Positions 7,929-17,192 of a stretch of 64,000 nucleotides of DNA are shown here, piece by piece (position 1 is the stretch's first letter; each line of letters begins with the position of its first letter). A model generated the notes under the pieces. It had not been told where the DNA came from. It did not search any database and was given only the letters and a program-made list of their open reading frames with translations. The stretch is from an uncultured Prevotellaceae bacterium (lineage in GTDB: Bacteria; Bacteroidota; Bacteroidia; Bacteroidales; Bacteroidaceae): NCBI GenBank assembly GCA_902776545.1, contig CACYQO010000004.1, forward strand, positions 62,001-126,000, written 5' to 3'. Both the position numbers and the translations under genes were made by a program.

Positions 7929-10106
7929 ATGGATTTATTTAGATATATTGTCAGGTTCTTATACAAGATTCGTTGGTATTTGATTATACTACCCTTCATT
8001 GCACTGGTAGTAGCTTGGTTTATGACGCGTAATATGGAACGTGTGTATGATGCCAACACAACTATCTATACAGGTATGATTACCGCCTATAATATTGAAG
8101 GCGGATCCGGAACTGCTGGTGGTAATGCCCAGACCAACATGAAAAACCTCATGTTACTGATTACCACGGATGTTACGATACATGAAGTATCCCTTCGATT
8201 GTTTGCCCGTTGTATGATGTATGGCAATACGAATAAGGACAACAATTACATTTCTGCTGAGCATTTCCGCCAGTTAAATAACAGTGTTCCTGCAGATGTG
8301 AAAGCCCTCATTAATCACAATAGTGAGAATGCCACATACGCCAATCTAAAAGCTTACGAAAAACCAACTCAGGACAATTTTTTATTTGGCTTGACAAATT
8401 ATCATAATTATTTTGGTATCAATAACATCACAAGCCGATTAAAAGTAGTACAACTACAGGGCAGTGATATCATTGATATTGGTTACTCTGCCAATGATGC
8501 AGGTATTACCTATAATACATTGGATATTCTAAACGAAGTTTTTGCCCGCCAATATGCCCAGCTTCGCTATGGCGAAACCAATAATGTGATTAAGTTCTTT
8601 GAGCGTGAGGTGGCCCGTCTCTATCGTATTCTGACCCATGCAGAAGATGATCTCATTCGCTACAATGTGGAGAAGCGCATCATCAATTATGGAGAACAGA
8701 CCAAGGTTCTGGCTGTAATGGATGGAGATCAACAGAAGTCAGACAACACTTTATTAAAAAATCAAGCAACGACACGTGCTCTGATGGATTATTTAGAGCG
8801 CCAATTAGGTGACCGGGCCAAAATCATTAAGGCCAACAAGGAATTTACCAATCAGGTAACAGACATATCTCGTATTCAGTCTCGTATTTCAAACCTTCGT
8901 CTAATGAGCAGTGAAGGTGGAGGTAGTGGAGTAGAATCCCAGTTGGAACTGGCTAAGGCAGAGAAAATGCTGCAAAATGCGACTGATAATGTACGATCAC
9001 TTATTAAGGACATTGAGGCAGGTACCTACAGTACCGAAACTGGTGTCAAAGCCAATGACATGATTAACAGATGGTTAGAGCAAGTATTACTTTTGGAAAG
9101 AACAAAGGCCGAATTAGGAGCGCAAGACATCATGCGCGCAAATATTGACAAACAGATGCTATATTATGCACCAATTGGTGCCACTTTGGGTAGAAAAGAT
9201 CGCCATATAGGCTTTATAGAAGGAAACTATATGGAGATGTTGAAAGCCCTGAATGCAGCACGTCTGCGTCAGAAGAATCTGCAGATGACCACGGCTACGC
9301 TCCGTGTGCTGAACCCGCCACTATTTCCTATGAATGCTCAGCCAACCAATCGCATGATGATTTTGCTTGGTGCCTTTATGCTGGCATTTATAATGACAGC
9401 ATTGTACTTCTTAATCATCGAATTGTTAGATCGTACCCTACGAGATCGTATGCGTTCTGAGAAGATCACTAAAATTCCTGTCATGGGATGTTTCCCGAAG
9501 GAAAGTACCTTACGCTATCGTCGGTTTAATAAGACTATTGCAGACATGGCACTCCGCCAATTGAGCAAGTCACTGCTTCCCCATTTCAAGGAAGGTCAGC
9601 AGAATGTCCTGAACTTACTGTCAACAGATGCCGCCAATGGTAAGAGTTACATTGCCCAAGAGTTGGAAAATTATTGGATATCTATTGGTTTGCAAGTGCG
9701 TCGTTTGACCTACGATGAAGACTTTTTGGCAGAAGATAGCCGTTATATCATGGCTAAGGATATCAAGGATATCTGTCCTGACATCCTGCCCAATGAAATT
9801 GCCATCATCGAATATCCAAACTTGGACGACAACTCCATTCCTTCTGGATTATTGAACATGGGTACAATTAGCCTGATGGTCACTCGTGCAAATCGCACAT
9901 GGAAGGATGTAGACCAGAAGGCATTGAAAGAACTTCAGTCCCAGTTGACAGACCAAAGCACCCTCTACATGTATCTCACCGAAGCTCAGCGTTATGCAGT
10001 CGAGGAATTTGTTGGTCAGTTACCGCCATATACGAAGTTTAATAATTTCGTCTATCGGATTTCTCAAATGGGTCTGACTGCTGTTGAGAACACTCACGCA
10101 AAATAA
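7929..10106 (+). CDS. Polysaccharide chain-length co-polymerase (Wzz/Wzc-like) with degenerate kinase domain
   Basis: An inner-membrane polysaccharide co-polymerase of 725 residues. One TM helix is near the N-terminus (about 13-31), followed by a long periplasmic, largely helical region. The second TM is at about 474-500, preceded by the proline-containing NPPLFPMNAQPTN typical of the family. The cytoplasmic part (500-725) resembles a BY-kinase fold, but the Walker A is reduced to ANGKS (N570-S573 region), the usual Walker A'/B motifs are not obvious, and no C-terminal Tyr cluster exists. It is probably a kinase-dead regulator. Its stop overlaps the Wzy-like start by 1 bp (TAATG). Confidence 0.85.
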   Translation: MDLFRYIVRFLYKIRWYLIILPFIALVVAWFMTRNMERVYDANTTIYTGMITAYNIEGGSGTAGGNAQTNMKNLMLLITTDVTIHEVSLRLFARCMMYGNTNKDNNYISAEHFRQLNNSVPADVKALINHNSENATYANLKAYEKPTQDNFLFGLTNYHNYFGINNITSRLKVVQLQGSDIIDIGYSANDAGITYNTLDILNEVFARQYAQLRYGETNNVIKFFEREVARLYRILTHAEDDLIRYNVEKRIINYGEQTKVLAVMDGDQQKSDNTLLKNQATTRALMDYLERQLGDRAKIIKANKEFTNQVTDISRIQSRISNLRLMSSEGGGSGVESQLELAKAEKMLQNATDNVRSLIKDIEAGTYSTETGVKANDMINRWLEQVLLLERTKAELGAQDIMRANIDKQMLYYAPIGATLGRKDRHIGFIEGNYMEMLKALNAARLRQKNLQMTTATLRVLNPPLFPMNAQPTNRMMILLGAFMLAFIMTALYFLIIELLDRTLRDRMRSEKITKIPVMGCFPKESTLRYRRFNKTIADMALRQLSKSLLPHFKEGQQNVLNLLSTDAANGKSYIAQELENYWISIGLQVRRLTYDEDFLAEDSRYIMAKDIKDICPDILPNEIAIIEYPNLDDNSIPSGLLNMGTISLMVTRANRTWKDVDQKALKELQSQLTDQSTLYMYLTEAQRYAVEEFVGQLPPYTKFNNFVYRISQMGLTAVENTHAK

Positions 10107-11626
10107 TGACAAACACATTAAAAACATACACCCATGAACATGGAGGAAGAGTTGTTTTACTCTTTCTCCTGTTTTTGCTGGCCATTTACAATTTTGTCAC
10201 ATCTGGTTTTAATAGCTTTGCTATTGTATGTGTCCTACCTCTTGTTGTATTATTAGTATATGTAGCTTTTAAATGGCCCTACTTAGTTTTTTGGAGTCTC
10301 ATTCTCTTTAACTACATCCTACAATTTTTCAATTTTAACGAGTGGTTACCATCTGGAATTCCACTATCTTTATACAACGAATTATTTGAGATTGCACTCA
10401 TTGCAATTGCACTCATTGATTTTAGGAAAGACCACCATTGGGGAAGGTCTATAAACCTAATGGGGTTTGCCATCCTATTATGGTTTTTGTTATGCGCATT
10501 AGAAGTTTTTAATGACACATGTAGTTTAGGTATCAATGTGGGTGCTTGGTTTACAGGTTTCAGATTGATAGCGTTTCAATTGGTTTACTTTTTACTGATC
10601 TTTTCTATATACATTAACTCTCCTGAAATCCTGACAAAATATCTGAAAGTATGGGCATGTTTAGCTTTATTTTCAGTATATTGGACAATCAAGCAAAAAT
10701 ATATTGGTATGAATCCACACGAATTAGCACGTATTCATGCATGGGGGAGTACACATTTCGTAAACGGTATCATACGTTACTGGTCCACCTTTAGTGATGC
10801 TGCCAATTATGGTTGTAATGCAGCGGCAACATCTGTAGCATTTCTATTAATTGGCCTTACATCTAAGTTTAGAATAGACCGCATTTTCTTTATAGTTACA
10901 AGCTTTGCAGTTTTGTGGGGAATGTTCCAATCGGGTACACGAACAGCTATGGGCTGTTTTTTTGTGGGCCTAATAGTTTATGTGTTTTTATCTAAATCAG
11001 TAAAATTTGCCGTGCCCATTATTGTATTTGGCATTCTTTCTTTCTTTCTTTTAGCATTCACGAACATTGGCGAAGGCAATAATCAAATCCGCCGAATGAG
11101 ATCTGCTCTTAATAAGAATGATGCGTCAGCTAATGTTCGCGACATCAATAAGGCAACCATGGCAAAATACCTAAAAGATGCACCTTGGGGTATAGGAATT
11201 GCTATACGAAGTGGAGATGTGCCAGCCAATAACAAATATGTCATATTATCAAATATTGCTCCAGACTCAGAGTATGTATATATGTGGATTCACACGGGAA
11301 GAATTGGCGTATCTGTTTTTGCTATTTCCATGTTTCTCATGTTTGCAGGAGGTTGCTGGATTGTGCTGTTTAGGCTAAGAAACAAAACCTTAATAGGAAT
11401 AGGAGCGGGCATTTGTTGTGCATTTGCAGCTATACAATTTGGAGGATATTTAAATCAAGTCTTATTTCAATATCCTAATGGATTGATATTCTATGGGGGA
11501 TTAGTTATAGTTTATGTACTACCGTATCTGGAAAAGGATTGGGAAATATACGAGCAAGAAAGAATGGCAAAACAAGAAGAAAAGAAACGACTAAAACTCG
11601 AGAAAAAACTTGCATCAAGAGCCTAA
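10106..11626 (+). CDS. O-antigen polymerase/ligase-like membrane protein (Wzy/WaaL family)
   Basis: A polytopic inner-membrane protein of 506 residues with about ten to twelve hydrophobic helices and a larger loop at about 310-400 (RDINKATMAKYLKDAPWGIG...), the usual arrangement of Wzy_C proteins. It would polymerise lipid-linked repeat units or ligate the finished chain. It is translationally coupled to the co-polymerase (TAATG), which fits a Wzy polymerase better than a ligase. The C-terminus is a charged Glu/Lys tail. Polymerase and ligase cannot be told apart from sequence alone. Confidence 0.8.
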   Translation: MTNTLKTYTHEHGGRVVLLFLLFLLAIYNFVTSGFNSFAIVCVLPLVVLLVYVAFKWPYLVFWSLILFNYILQFFNFNEWLPSGIPLSLYNELFEIALIAIALIDFRKDHHWGRSINLMGFAILLWFLLCALEVFNDTCSLGINVGAWFTGFRLIAFQLVYFLLIFSIYINSPEILTKYLKVWACLALFSVYWTIKQKYIGMNPHELARIHAWGSTHFVNGIIRYWSTFSDAANYGCNAAATSVAFLLIGLTSKFRIDRIFFIVTSFAVLWGMFQSGTRTAMGCFFVGLIVYVFLSKSVKFAVPIIVFGILSFFLLAFTNIGEGNNQIRRMRSALNKNDASANVRDINKATMAKYLKDAPWGIGIAIRSGDVPANNKYVILSNIAPDSEYVYMWIHTGRIGVSVFAISMFLMFAGGCWIVLFRLRNKTLIGIGAGICCAFAAIQFGGYLNQVLFQYPNGLIFYGGLVIVYVLPYLEKDWEIYEQERMAKQEEKKRLKLEKKLASRA

Positions 11627-11665
11627 CCGAGTTAAGAGTTAACAATTAATAATTAAGAGATTCTT

Positions 11666-12562
11666 TTGAGTATTGAAATTTCTATTATCACCATCAATTA
11701 CAATGGATTGGAAGACACCTGTGCATTGATTGAGACCATCCCCTTCAATGAAAATCTGGAGGTGATTGTAGTTGATAATGCCTCAAACAATCAAGAAGCA
11801 GACACGATTGCCCAACGATATCATCAGGTTAAAGTTATCAAAAGTGAACAAAACCTTGGTTTTGCAGGTGGTAATAATTTGGGCATTCAGGCTGCTCAAG
11901 GTAAATACCTACTTCTGATTAATAATGACACTATCATTAAGGAGTTTAATATCCAGGCGCTGATAGGTCGAATGGAATCCTCGCCAGCTATAGGCATCGT
12001 ATGTCCGAAGATTCGATTTGCATGGGGAAACTATCCCATCCAGTATACTGGATATTCCAGATTATCCAGAGTCACCGCTCGCAATCACGCCATTGGCTGT
12101 AATGAGGAAGACCATGGACAATATGAAATAGCGCACCCTACTCCATACGCCCATGGCGCCGCCATGATGATTCGCCGTGATGCCATCGAAAAAGTAGGCC
12201 TCATGCCAGAATGTTACTTTCTCTACTATGAGGAACTCGACTGGTCTATAATGTTCACCCGTGCAGGTTATCAAATCTGGTACGAACCGAAATGTACTAT
12301 ATACCATAAGGAAAGTCAGTCCACTGGCCAGGGGAGCCCCCTTCGCACTTATTATCTCACACGTAATAGACTTTTGTTGGTTCAACGCAATCCTCAAGAG
12401 TTTAACAAAACGTTAGCATACATCTACCTCATATGCATTGTTGCCCTACGTGACATCCTGAAATATACATTCTCTGCTCGTTTAGATCTCTTGAAAGCTA
12501 CAATCCTAGGCCTCTGGGATTTCATCTTTAAACGAAACACATCTATAAACTCTAAACATTAA
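11666..12562 (+). CDS. Glycosyltransferase family 2 (rhamnosyltransferase-like)
   Basis: A cytoplasmic, membrane-associated GT-A enzyme of 298 residues adding a sugar to the lipid-linked repeat unit. Seen: N-terminal ISIITINYNGLEDT, VVDNAS, the NNDT metal-binding block (DXD equivalent), and the C-terminal GAAMMIRRDA...YYEELDW acceptor region typical of RfbF/WbbL-type enzymes. TTG at 11666 is used as the start because the protein then begins one or two residues before the first beta strand and no ATG is available. The donor and acceptor cannot be deduced. Confidence 0.87.
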   Translation: MSIEISIITINYNGLEDTCALIETIPFNENLEVIVVDNASNNQEADTIAQRYHQVKVIKSEQNLGFAGGNNLGIQAAQGKYLLLINNDTIIKEFNIQALIGRMESSPAIGIVCPKIRFAWGNYPIQYTGYSRLSRVTARNHAIGCNEEDHGQYEIAHPTPYAHGAAMMIRRDAIEKVGLMPECYFLYYEELDWSIMFTRAGYQIWYEPKCTIYHKESQSTGQGSPLRTYYLTRNRLLLVQRNPQEFNKTLAYIYLICIVALRDILKYTFSARLDLLKATILGLWDFIFKRNTSINSKH

Positions 12563-12581
12563 ACTATAAACAAAAAAAGAT

Positions 12582-13727
12582 ATGAGCATCAATTTCTGGG
12601 ACATAATGATTTGGGGCGACTTGTTCCTGTTCATCATAGTAGCATTGACAGTACTCTATTTGGGAGTCTTTGCTATCGCCGCTTTATTCAACCGTCACCA
12701 TGATTCCCCCAGATCAAAGAAGCAAAAGAGAATTGTCGTTCTAATACCCTCTTACAAACAAGATACCGTCATTGAACAGGCCGTCATTTCCATCCTTTCC
12801 CAAGCATATCCCCAACGCATGTTCGACGTGACCGTCATCTCCGATCATCAGCAAGAGATGACCAACATGCGCCTCGCCCAATATCCTATAACGCTCCTCA
12901 CGCCTAATTTTGAGCAGAGTACCAAAGCAAAATCTTTACAATATGCCATACTAAACCTACCAGAGTTCAAAATTTATGATATCGCTTTAATTCTTGATGC
13001 AGACAACATCGTTGAACAAGATTTCCTCGCCAAAGTGAATGATGCTTTTGAAACGGCTGCAACAAAAGCCATCCAAATGCATCGTATATCCAGAAACAGA
13101 GATACAACTGTCGCCATATTAGGATCCATATTCGAAGAAATCAACAATGCAATCTTCCGTCGTGGGCATATCAATCTCGGGTTTTCTTCTGCTTTAGCAG
13201 GCTCAGGCGTAGCCTACGACTTTACCTGGTTCAAAACCAATGTCATGAAGGCCAAGACTGCAGGAGAGGACAAAGAATTAGAAGCCTTGCTTCTCCGGCA
13301 AGATTTTTTTATAGATTATTTCGATAACATCTATGTATATGGAGAGAAGAAACGTACCACGGCAAAACTGAATCAACAACGTGGTCGTTGGGCAGCCGAA
13401 CAATTCCATAACGTCATACGCAACATTAATTTTCTTCCTGGAGCCATCTTTAGGAAACAATATGATCTGGCGGACAAGATCATACAGTGGATGCTTATAC
13501 CCCGCACTACTATGGTTGCCATTATCCTGCTCATGAGTATCTTTCTCCCATTTATTTATATGACACTGGTCATCAAATGGTGGACCCTCGGAGCATTAGC
13601 CCTCTTTATTTTTGCTCTGGCCACACCTGACTATTTAGTGACAGAGATGTGGGAAAAAACGTTTTTACGTGATCCTTTCAAGCGTCTGTGGAATCATTGC
13701 AAGCCATCTAATATAAGAAAGAAATGA
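12582..13727 (+). CDS. Membrane-embedded processive-type glycosyltransferase family 2
   Basis: 381 residues: one N-terminal TM helix, a cytoplasmic GT-A domain (VVLIPSYKQD, LDADNIV as the DXD, AGEDKELEALLL with the general-base ED) and a Q-x-x-R-W motif (QQRGRW). Two C-terminal TM helices follow. This is the organisation of cellulose/hyaluronan synthase-like GT2 enzymes. It is a close tandem paralogue of the next gene, with which it overlaps by 4 bp (ATGA). It could be a synthase or a single-addition transferase acting at the membrane. Confidence 0.85.
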   Translation: MSINFWDIMIWGDLFLFIIVALTVLYLGVFAIAALFNRHHDSPRSKKQKRIVVLIPSYKQDTVIEQAVISILSQAYPQRMFDVTVISDHQQEMTNMRLAQYPITLLTPNFEQSTKAKSLQYAILNLPEFKIYDIALILDADNIVEQDFLAKVNDAFETAATKAIQMHRISRNRDTTVAILGSIFEEINNAIFRRGHINLGFSSALAGSGVAYDFTWFKTNVMKAKTAGEDKELEALLLRQDFFIDYFDNIYVYGEKKRTTAKLNQQRGRWAAEQFHNVIRNINFLPGAIFRKQYDLADKIIQWMLIPRTTMVAIILLMSIFLPFIYMTLVIKWWTLGALALFIFALATPDYLVTEMWEKTFLRDPFKRLWNHCKPSNIRKK

Positions 13728-14896
13728 TTTGGACTATCCTGCATAGCATCGACATAATACTTTGGGTAATCATCGCAAGCTCTGTGGCCTATGTGGTGTT
13801 TTTTGCCATTATATCCCTGTTTTATGAGAAAGAAGATAAATTGGCAACCCATGCAGCAGCCCTAAGTAACAAGCTGAATAAATTTCTTATTCTCTATCCT
13901 GCATACAAAGAAGACCGGGTTATTATTAATGCTGTGGAAAATTTCCTGCTTCAAGACTATCCATCAACACATTATACAGTGGCCGTCATCTCCGACCATA
14001 TGCAGCCAGAAACGAACGACTATCTACGTCAATTGCCCATCACCCTGCTCGAACCAGTCTTTGAAAAGAGTTCTAAGGCCAAGGCGATGCAGTATGCCAT
14101 CAACGTAGTTAATGACGGTTTTGACCAAGTGGTGGTACTCGATGCGGACAATGTGGTTCGTCCCGATTTCTTGTCTCAATTGAACATCCTTTGTACGGTC
14201 TATGACGCCATCCAATGTCATCGTTGTGCCAAGAATGCCAACAACGATGTGGCTGTGCTCGATGGTGCCAGTGAGGAAATCAACAACACCATCTTCCGTA
14301 AAGCTCACAACCGCCTTGGTCTTTCTTCTGCCCTTATTGGCTCAGGCATGTGTTTCAAATATGAACTCTTTAAGAAAAATGTCTTCCAATTATCCACTGC
14401 CGGAGAGGATCGGGAGATGGAGGCACTCCTGCTCCATCAGGAGGTGTTTATCAAGTATGCCCCAGACATTCATGTTTTCGACGAGAAGGTCAGCAATCAG
14501 GACAATTTCCAACGCCAGCGCATGCGTTGGATGACTGCCCAGGTACAAAGTCTGTTAAGTAATCTTCCTAAGATTCCAAATGCCATCGTTCATGGTAAGA
14601 TTAATTTCATCGACAAAACTATCCAACAGGCTTTGATTCCTCGTTCAATTCTCATAGTATTGCTAACGGCTATTTCAATATTCATTACAATCACCATGTC
14701 AACTTGGTGTGAGAAATGGTGGATTCTTTGGGGGCTATTAGCTATATCCCTGTTTGTTGCCATTCCAAAGGAAATACGTTTTAATTCCTTCAAGAAAGCC
14801 CTTGCCATCCCAGGGCTAGTTCTAAGAATGGTAAAAAACATTTTACATATTGACCACAAGAATACAGATTTCATTCATACAGAACACTGTTCGTAG
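13724..14896 (+). CDS. Membrane-embedded processive-type glycosyltransferase family 2 (paralogue)
   Basis: 390 residues with the same build as the preceding gene: an N-terminal TM helix, ILYPAYKEDRV, VLDADNVV, AGEDREMEALLL, QRQRMRW, and C-terminal TM helices. The ATG lies inside the upstream stop region (ATGA), so translation is probably coupled. The pair looks like a tandem duplication that has diverged substantially. It is the last gene of the unit, and the next gene has its own promoter. Confidence 0.85.
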   Translation: MIWTILHSIDIILWVIIASSVAYVVFFAIISLFYEKEDKLATHAAALSNKLNKFLILYPAYKEDRVIINAVENFLLQDYPSTHYTVAVISDHMQPETNDYLRQLPITLLEPVFEKSSKAKAMQYAINVVNDGFDQVVVLDADNVVRPDFLSQLNILCTVYDAIQCHRCAKNANNDVAVLDGASEEINNTIFRKAHNRLGLSSALIGSGMCFKYELFKKNVFQLSTAGEDREMEALLLHQEVFIKYAPDIHVFDEKVSNQDNFQRQRMRWMTAQVQSLLSNLPKIPNAIVHGKINFIDKTIQQALIPRSILIVLLTAISIFITITMSTWCEKWWILWGLLAISLFVAIPKEIRFNSFKKALAIPGLVLRMVKNILHIDHKNTDFIHTEHCS

Positions 14897-14930
14897 CATT
14901 TAGTTAAGTTTTAAAGAAAAGCTAAAAACA

Positions 14931-14962
14931 TTTGGTTTTTTCAAACATATTTACTACCTTTG
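14931..14962 (+). promoter_or_regulatory. Promoter of the ABC-export cassette
   Basis: -33 TTTG at 14931-14934, a 20-bp spacer, then -7 TACCTTTG at 14955-14962 followed by CA. This is a textbook Bacteroidota promoter 40 bp before wzm. Confidence 0.85.
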
Positions 14963-15002
14963 CAAAAAAAATAGGTTCATATGACTAAAGAATGTACTAT
15001 TC

Positions 15003-15875
15003 ATGACAAATAATATCAAAATGGATCAAAAAGAATGGGATATTATTATCCAACCTAACAGCAAACTCTTCAACTTAAATTTGAAAGAAGTATGGAGATA
15101 TAAAGATCTACTTAACATGTATGTTAAGAGGGATATTGTGACATTATACAAGCAGACCATTCTTGGTCCAATATGGTACATTATCCAGCCACTAACAACA
15201 ACCATTATGTTCATGTTTGTTTTTGGCGGCATCGCCGGCATATCCACAGACGGATTACCACAGCCTCTTTTTTATATGGCAGGCATTTTATGTTGGAATT
15301 ATTTTTCTGAATGTTTAACAAGGTGCTCAGAGACTTTTAATGCGAACCAAAATATATTTGGAAAAGTATATTTCCCTAGATTGGTCGTGCCACTCTCCAT
15401 CGCCATTTCAAGTTTATTGAAAATGGCCATTCAATTTGCCCTTTTCATTGCTATTTATTTATTTTATATATTCCAAGGTTATGCGCCTCAGGTAACATGG
15501 TATATTCTATTATTCCCTGTATTAATTATCATGCTTGCAGGTTTGGGATTAGGCTTTGGACTTCTCATTTCTTCAATGACCACCAAATATCGTGATCTGA
15601 AGTTTTTAGTGTCTTTTGGTGTACAATTATGGATGTATATAACCCCTGTTATATATCCACTCTCAGTGTTAAAAAACAATTACCCTCAATATGTCTGGGC
15701 TATTGTCATCAATCCTCTGACAGCAGTCATTGAGACTTTTAAGATTGGTTTCTTAGGACAAGGTACTTTTAGTTGGACTTACCTTATCTACTCACTAATA
15801 TTTACCTTTGTTATCATGACATGGGGAATTGTTACCTTTAATAAAGTTCAACGCAGTTTTATGGATACCATCTAA
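15003..15875 (+). CDS. wzm: Polysaccharide ABC transporter permease (Wzm-like, ABC-2 type)
   Basis: The inner-membrane channel subunit that exports a finished lipid-linked glycan. It has 290 residues with about six TM helices and the ABC-2 family N-terminal lead (LKEVWRYKDLLNMYVKRDI) in which an amphipathic helix precedes TM1; TILGPIWYIIQPL is characteristic. The stop is followed directly by the wzt ATG. It is the first gene of its operon. An unrelated 10-codon ORF overlaps the start. Confidence 0.92.
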   Translation: MTNNIKMDQKEWDIIIQPNSKLFNLNLKEVWRYKDLLNMYVKRDIVTLYKQTILGPIWYIIQPLTTTIMFMFVFGGIAGISTDGLPQPLFYMAGILCWNYFSECLTRCSETFNANQNIFGKVYFPRLVVPLSIAISSLLKMAIQFALFIAIYLFYIFQGYAPQVTWYILLFPVLIIMLAGLGLGFGLLISSMTTKYRDLKFLVSFGVQLWMYITPVIYPLSVLKNNYPQYVWAIVINPLTAVIETFKIGFLGQGTFSWTYLIYSLIFTFVIMTWGIVTFNKVQRSFMDTI

Positions 15876-17174
15876 ATGAGTATAATTATGGGAAACGTAG
15901 CAATTGAATTTAACAATATAGGTAAGCAATACAGACTTGGTGTAATAGGCACCGGCACGCTCAGCCGAGACTTGAATAGATGGTGGGCACTATTTCGGGG
16001 GAAAGAAGATCCCTATCTTAGAATCGGAGACGAGAACAATCGCTCCCAAAAGGCAAGTAGCGATTATGTTTGGGCTTTGAAAGATATTGACTTCAAGGTA
16101 GAGCAAGGTGATGTGGTGGGTATCATCGGGAAAAATGGTGCAGGAAAATCCACCTTATTAAAAATATTGTCTCGAGTAACTAGCCCAACTATAGGAAATA
16201 TACGTGTAAAAGGAAGAATTGCTTCATTATTAGAAGTCGGAACAGGATTCCACCCCGAAATGACAGGGCGTGAGAATGTATATATGAATGGCTCCATTAT
16301 GGGAATGACCAAGACCGAAATTACAAGAAAGTTAGAGGAAATTGTCGATTTCGCTGGTGTTGAGAAATATATCGACACACCTGTCAAACGCTATTCTTCA
16401 GGTATGACAGTTCGTTTAGGTTTCTCCATTGCAGCCCATTTGGAACCAGAAATACTCGTTGTCGACGAAGTCCTCGCCGTTGGTGACGCAGAGTTTCAGA
16501 AAAAAGCTATTGGCAAAATGCAGGACGTGAGTAGAGGTGGTGAACGCACAGTACTATTTGTAAGCCATAATATGGCAGCAATAAGAAACCTGTGCCACAA
16601 TGGTGTAGTATTAAATAATGGAAAATTAGATTATATAGGTCAGGTTGATGAATGTATTGATCATTACATGCAGTTGTGCAATAAGGGTGAATCTTATACT
16701 TCTCTTGCTGATGCCAAACGTGAAGGCCGATGCAACGGAAAAGTTAGATTTGTTGATGTAGCCTTTTTGAACGAATCTGATTATCCGATATCCCCTCGTT
16801 GTGGAACCTATTTGAAAATAAGGGTCAAATTAGTTGCCAATCAAGATGTTAGAAATTGCCTTATTGGGTTAGGTATACGCGATATGTTTGGAAATCCAAT
16901 GATGTCATTTCCTACAGACATGACAATCGGTAATATGACTTTTAAAATAGGAGAACATATTATGGACTTGGTAATTCCTAAACTACCTTTGACAGGTGGG
17001 AGTTACAGGATTTCATTATCTGCTGGTATTGATGGTGAATTTGCAGATTTCCTACTTAATACCATTAAGTTTGATGTATATGACGATGACTACTTCGGTC
17101 AAGGACGTGTCATTGCTCCTCACCTGAGAGGGAAAATAGTTCTTTGCAGTCATGAATGGTCATTGAAATCATAA
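15876..17174 (+). CDS. wzt: Polysaccharide ABC transporter ATPase with C-terminal carbohydrate-binding-type domain (Wzt-like)
   Basis: The ATPase partner of the preceding permease. Walker A is GKNGAGKST (residues 85-93), the signature is YSSGM, Walker B is ILVVDEVL, and SHNMAAI holds the switch His. After about residue 260 comes a ~170-residue beta-rich domain of the Wzt C-terminal type, which in characterised systems recognises the non-reducing-end modification of the glycan before export. Its presence suggests that chain length is set by a terminal cap. The internal ATG at 15888 is an alternative start. Confidence 0.93.
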   Translation: MSIIMGNVAIEFNNIGKQYRLGVIGTGTLSRDLNRWWALFRGKEDPYLRIGDENNRSQKASSDYVWALKDIDFKVEQGDVVGIIGKNGAGKSTLLKILSRVTSPTIGNIRVKGRIASLLEVGTGFHPEMTGRENVYMNGSIMGMTKTEITRKLEEIVDFAGVEKYIDTPVKRYSSGMTVRLGFSIAAHLEPEILVVDEVLAVGDAEFQKKAIGKMQDVSRGGERTVLFVSHNMAAIRNLCHNGVVLNNGKLDYIGQVDECIDHYMQLCNKGESYTSLADAKREGRCNGKVRFVDVAFLNESDYPISPRCGTYLKIRVKLVANQDVRNCLIGLGIRDMFGNPMMSFPTDMTIGNMTFKIGEHIMDLVIPKLPLTGGSYRISLSAGIDGEFADFLLNTIKFDVYDDDYFGQGRVIAPHLRGKIVLCSHEWSLKS

Positions 17175-17192
17175 ACCAACAAGATAAGGATA

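Noticed and set aside
14981-15013. 10-codon ORF (MTKECTIHDK) overlapping the wzm start
   Set aside because: It could be a leader peptide, but no regulatory codon pattern, hairpin or attenuator is visible. Too short to support.
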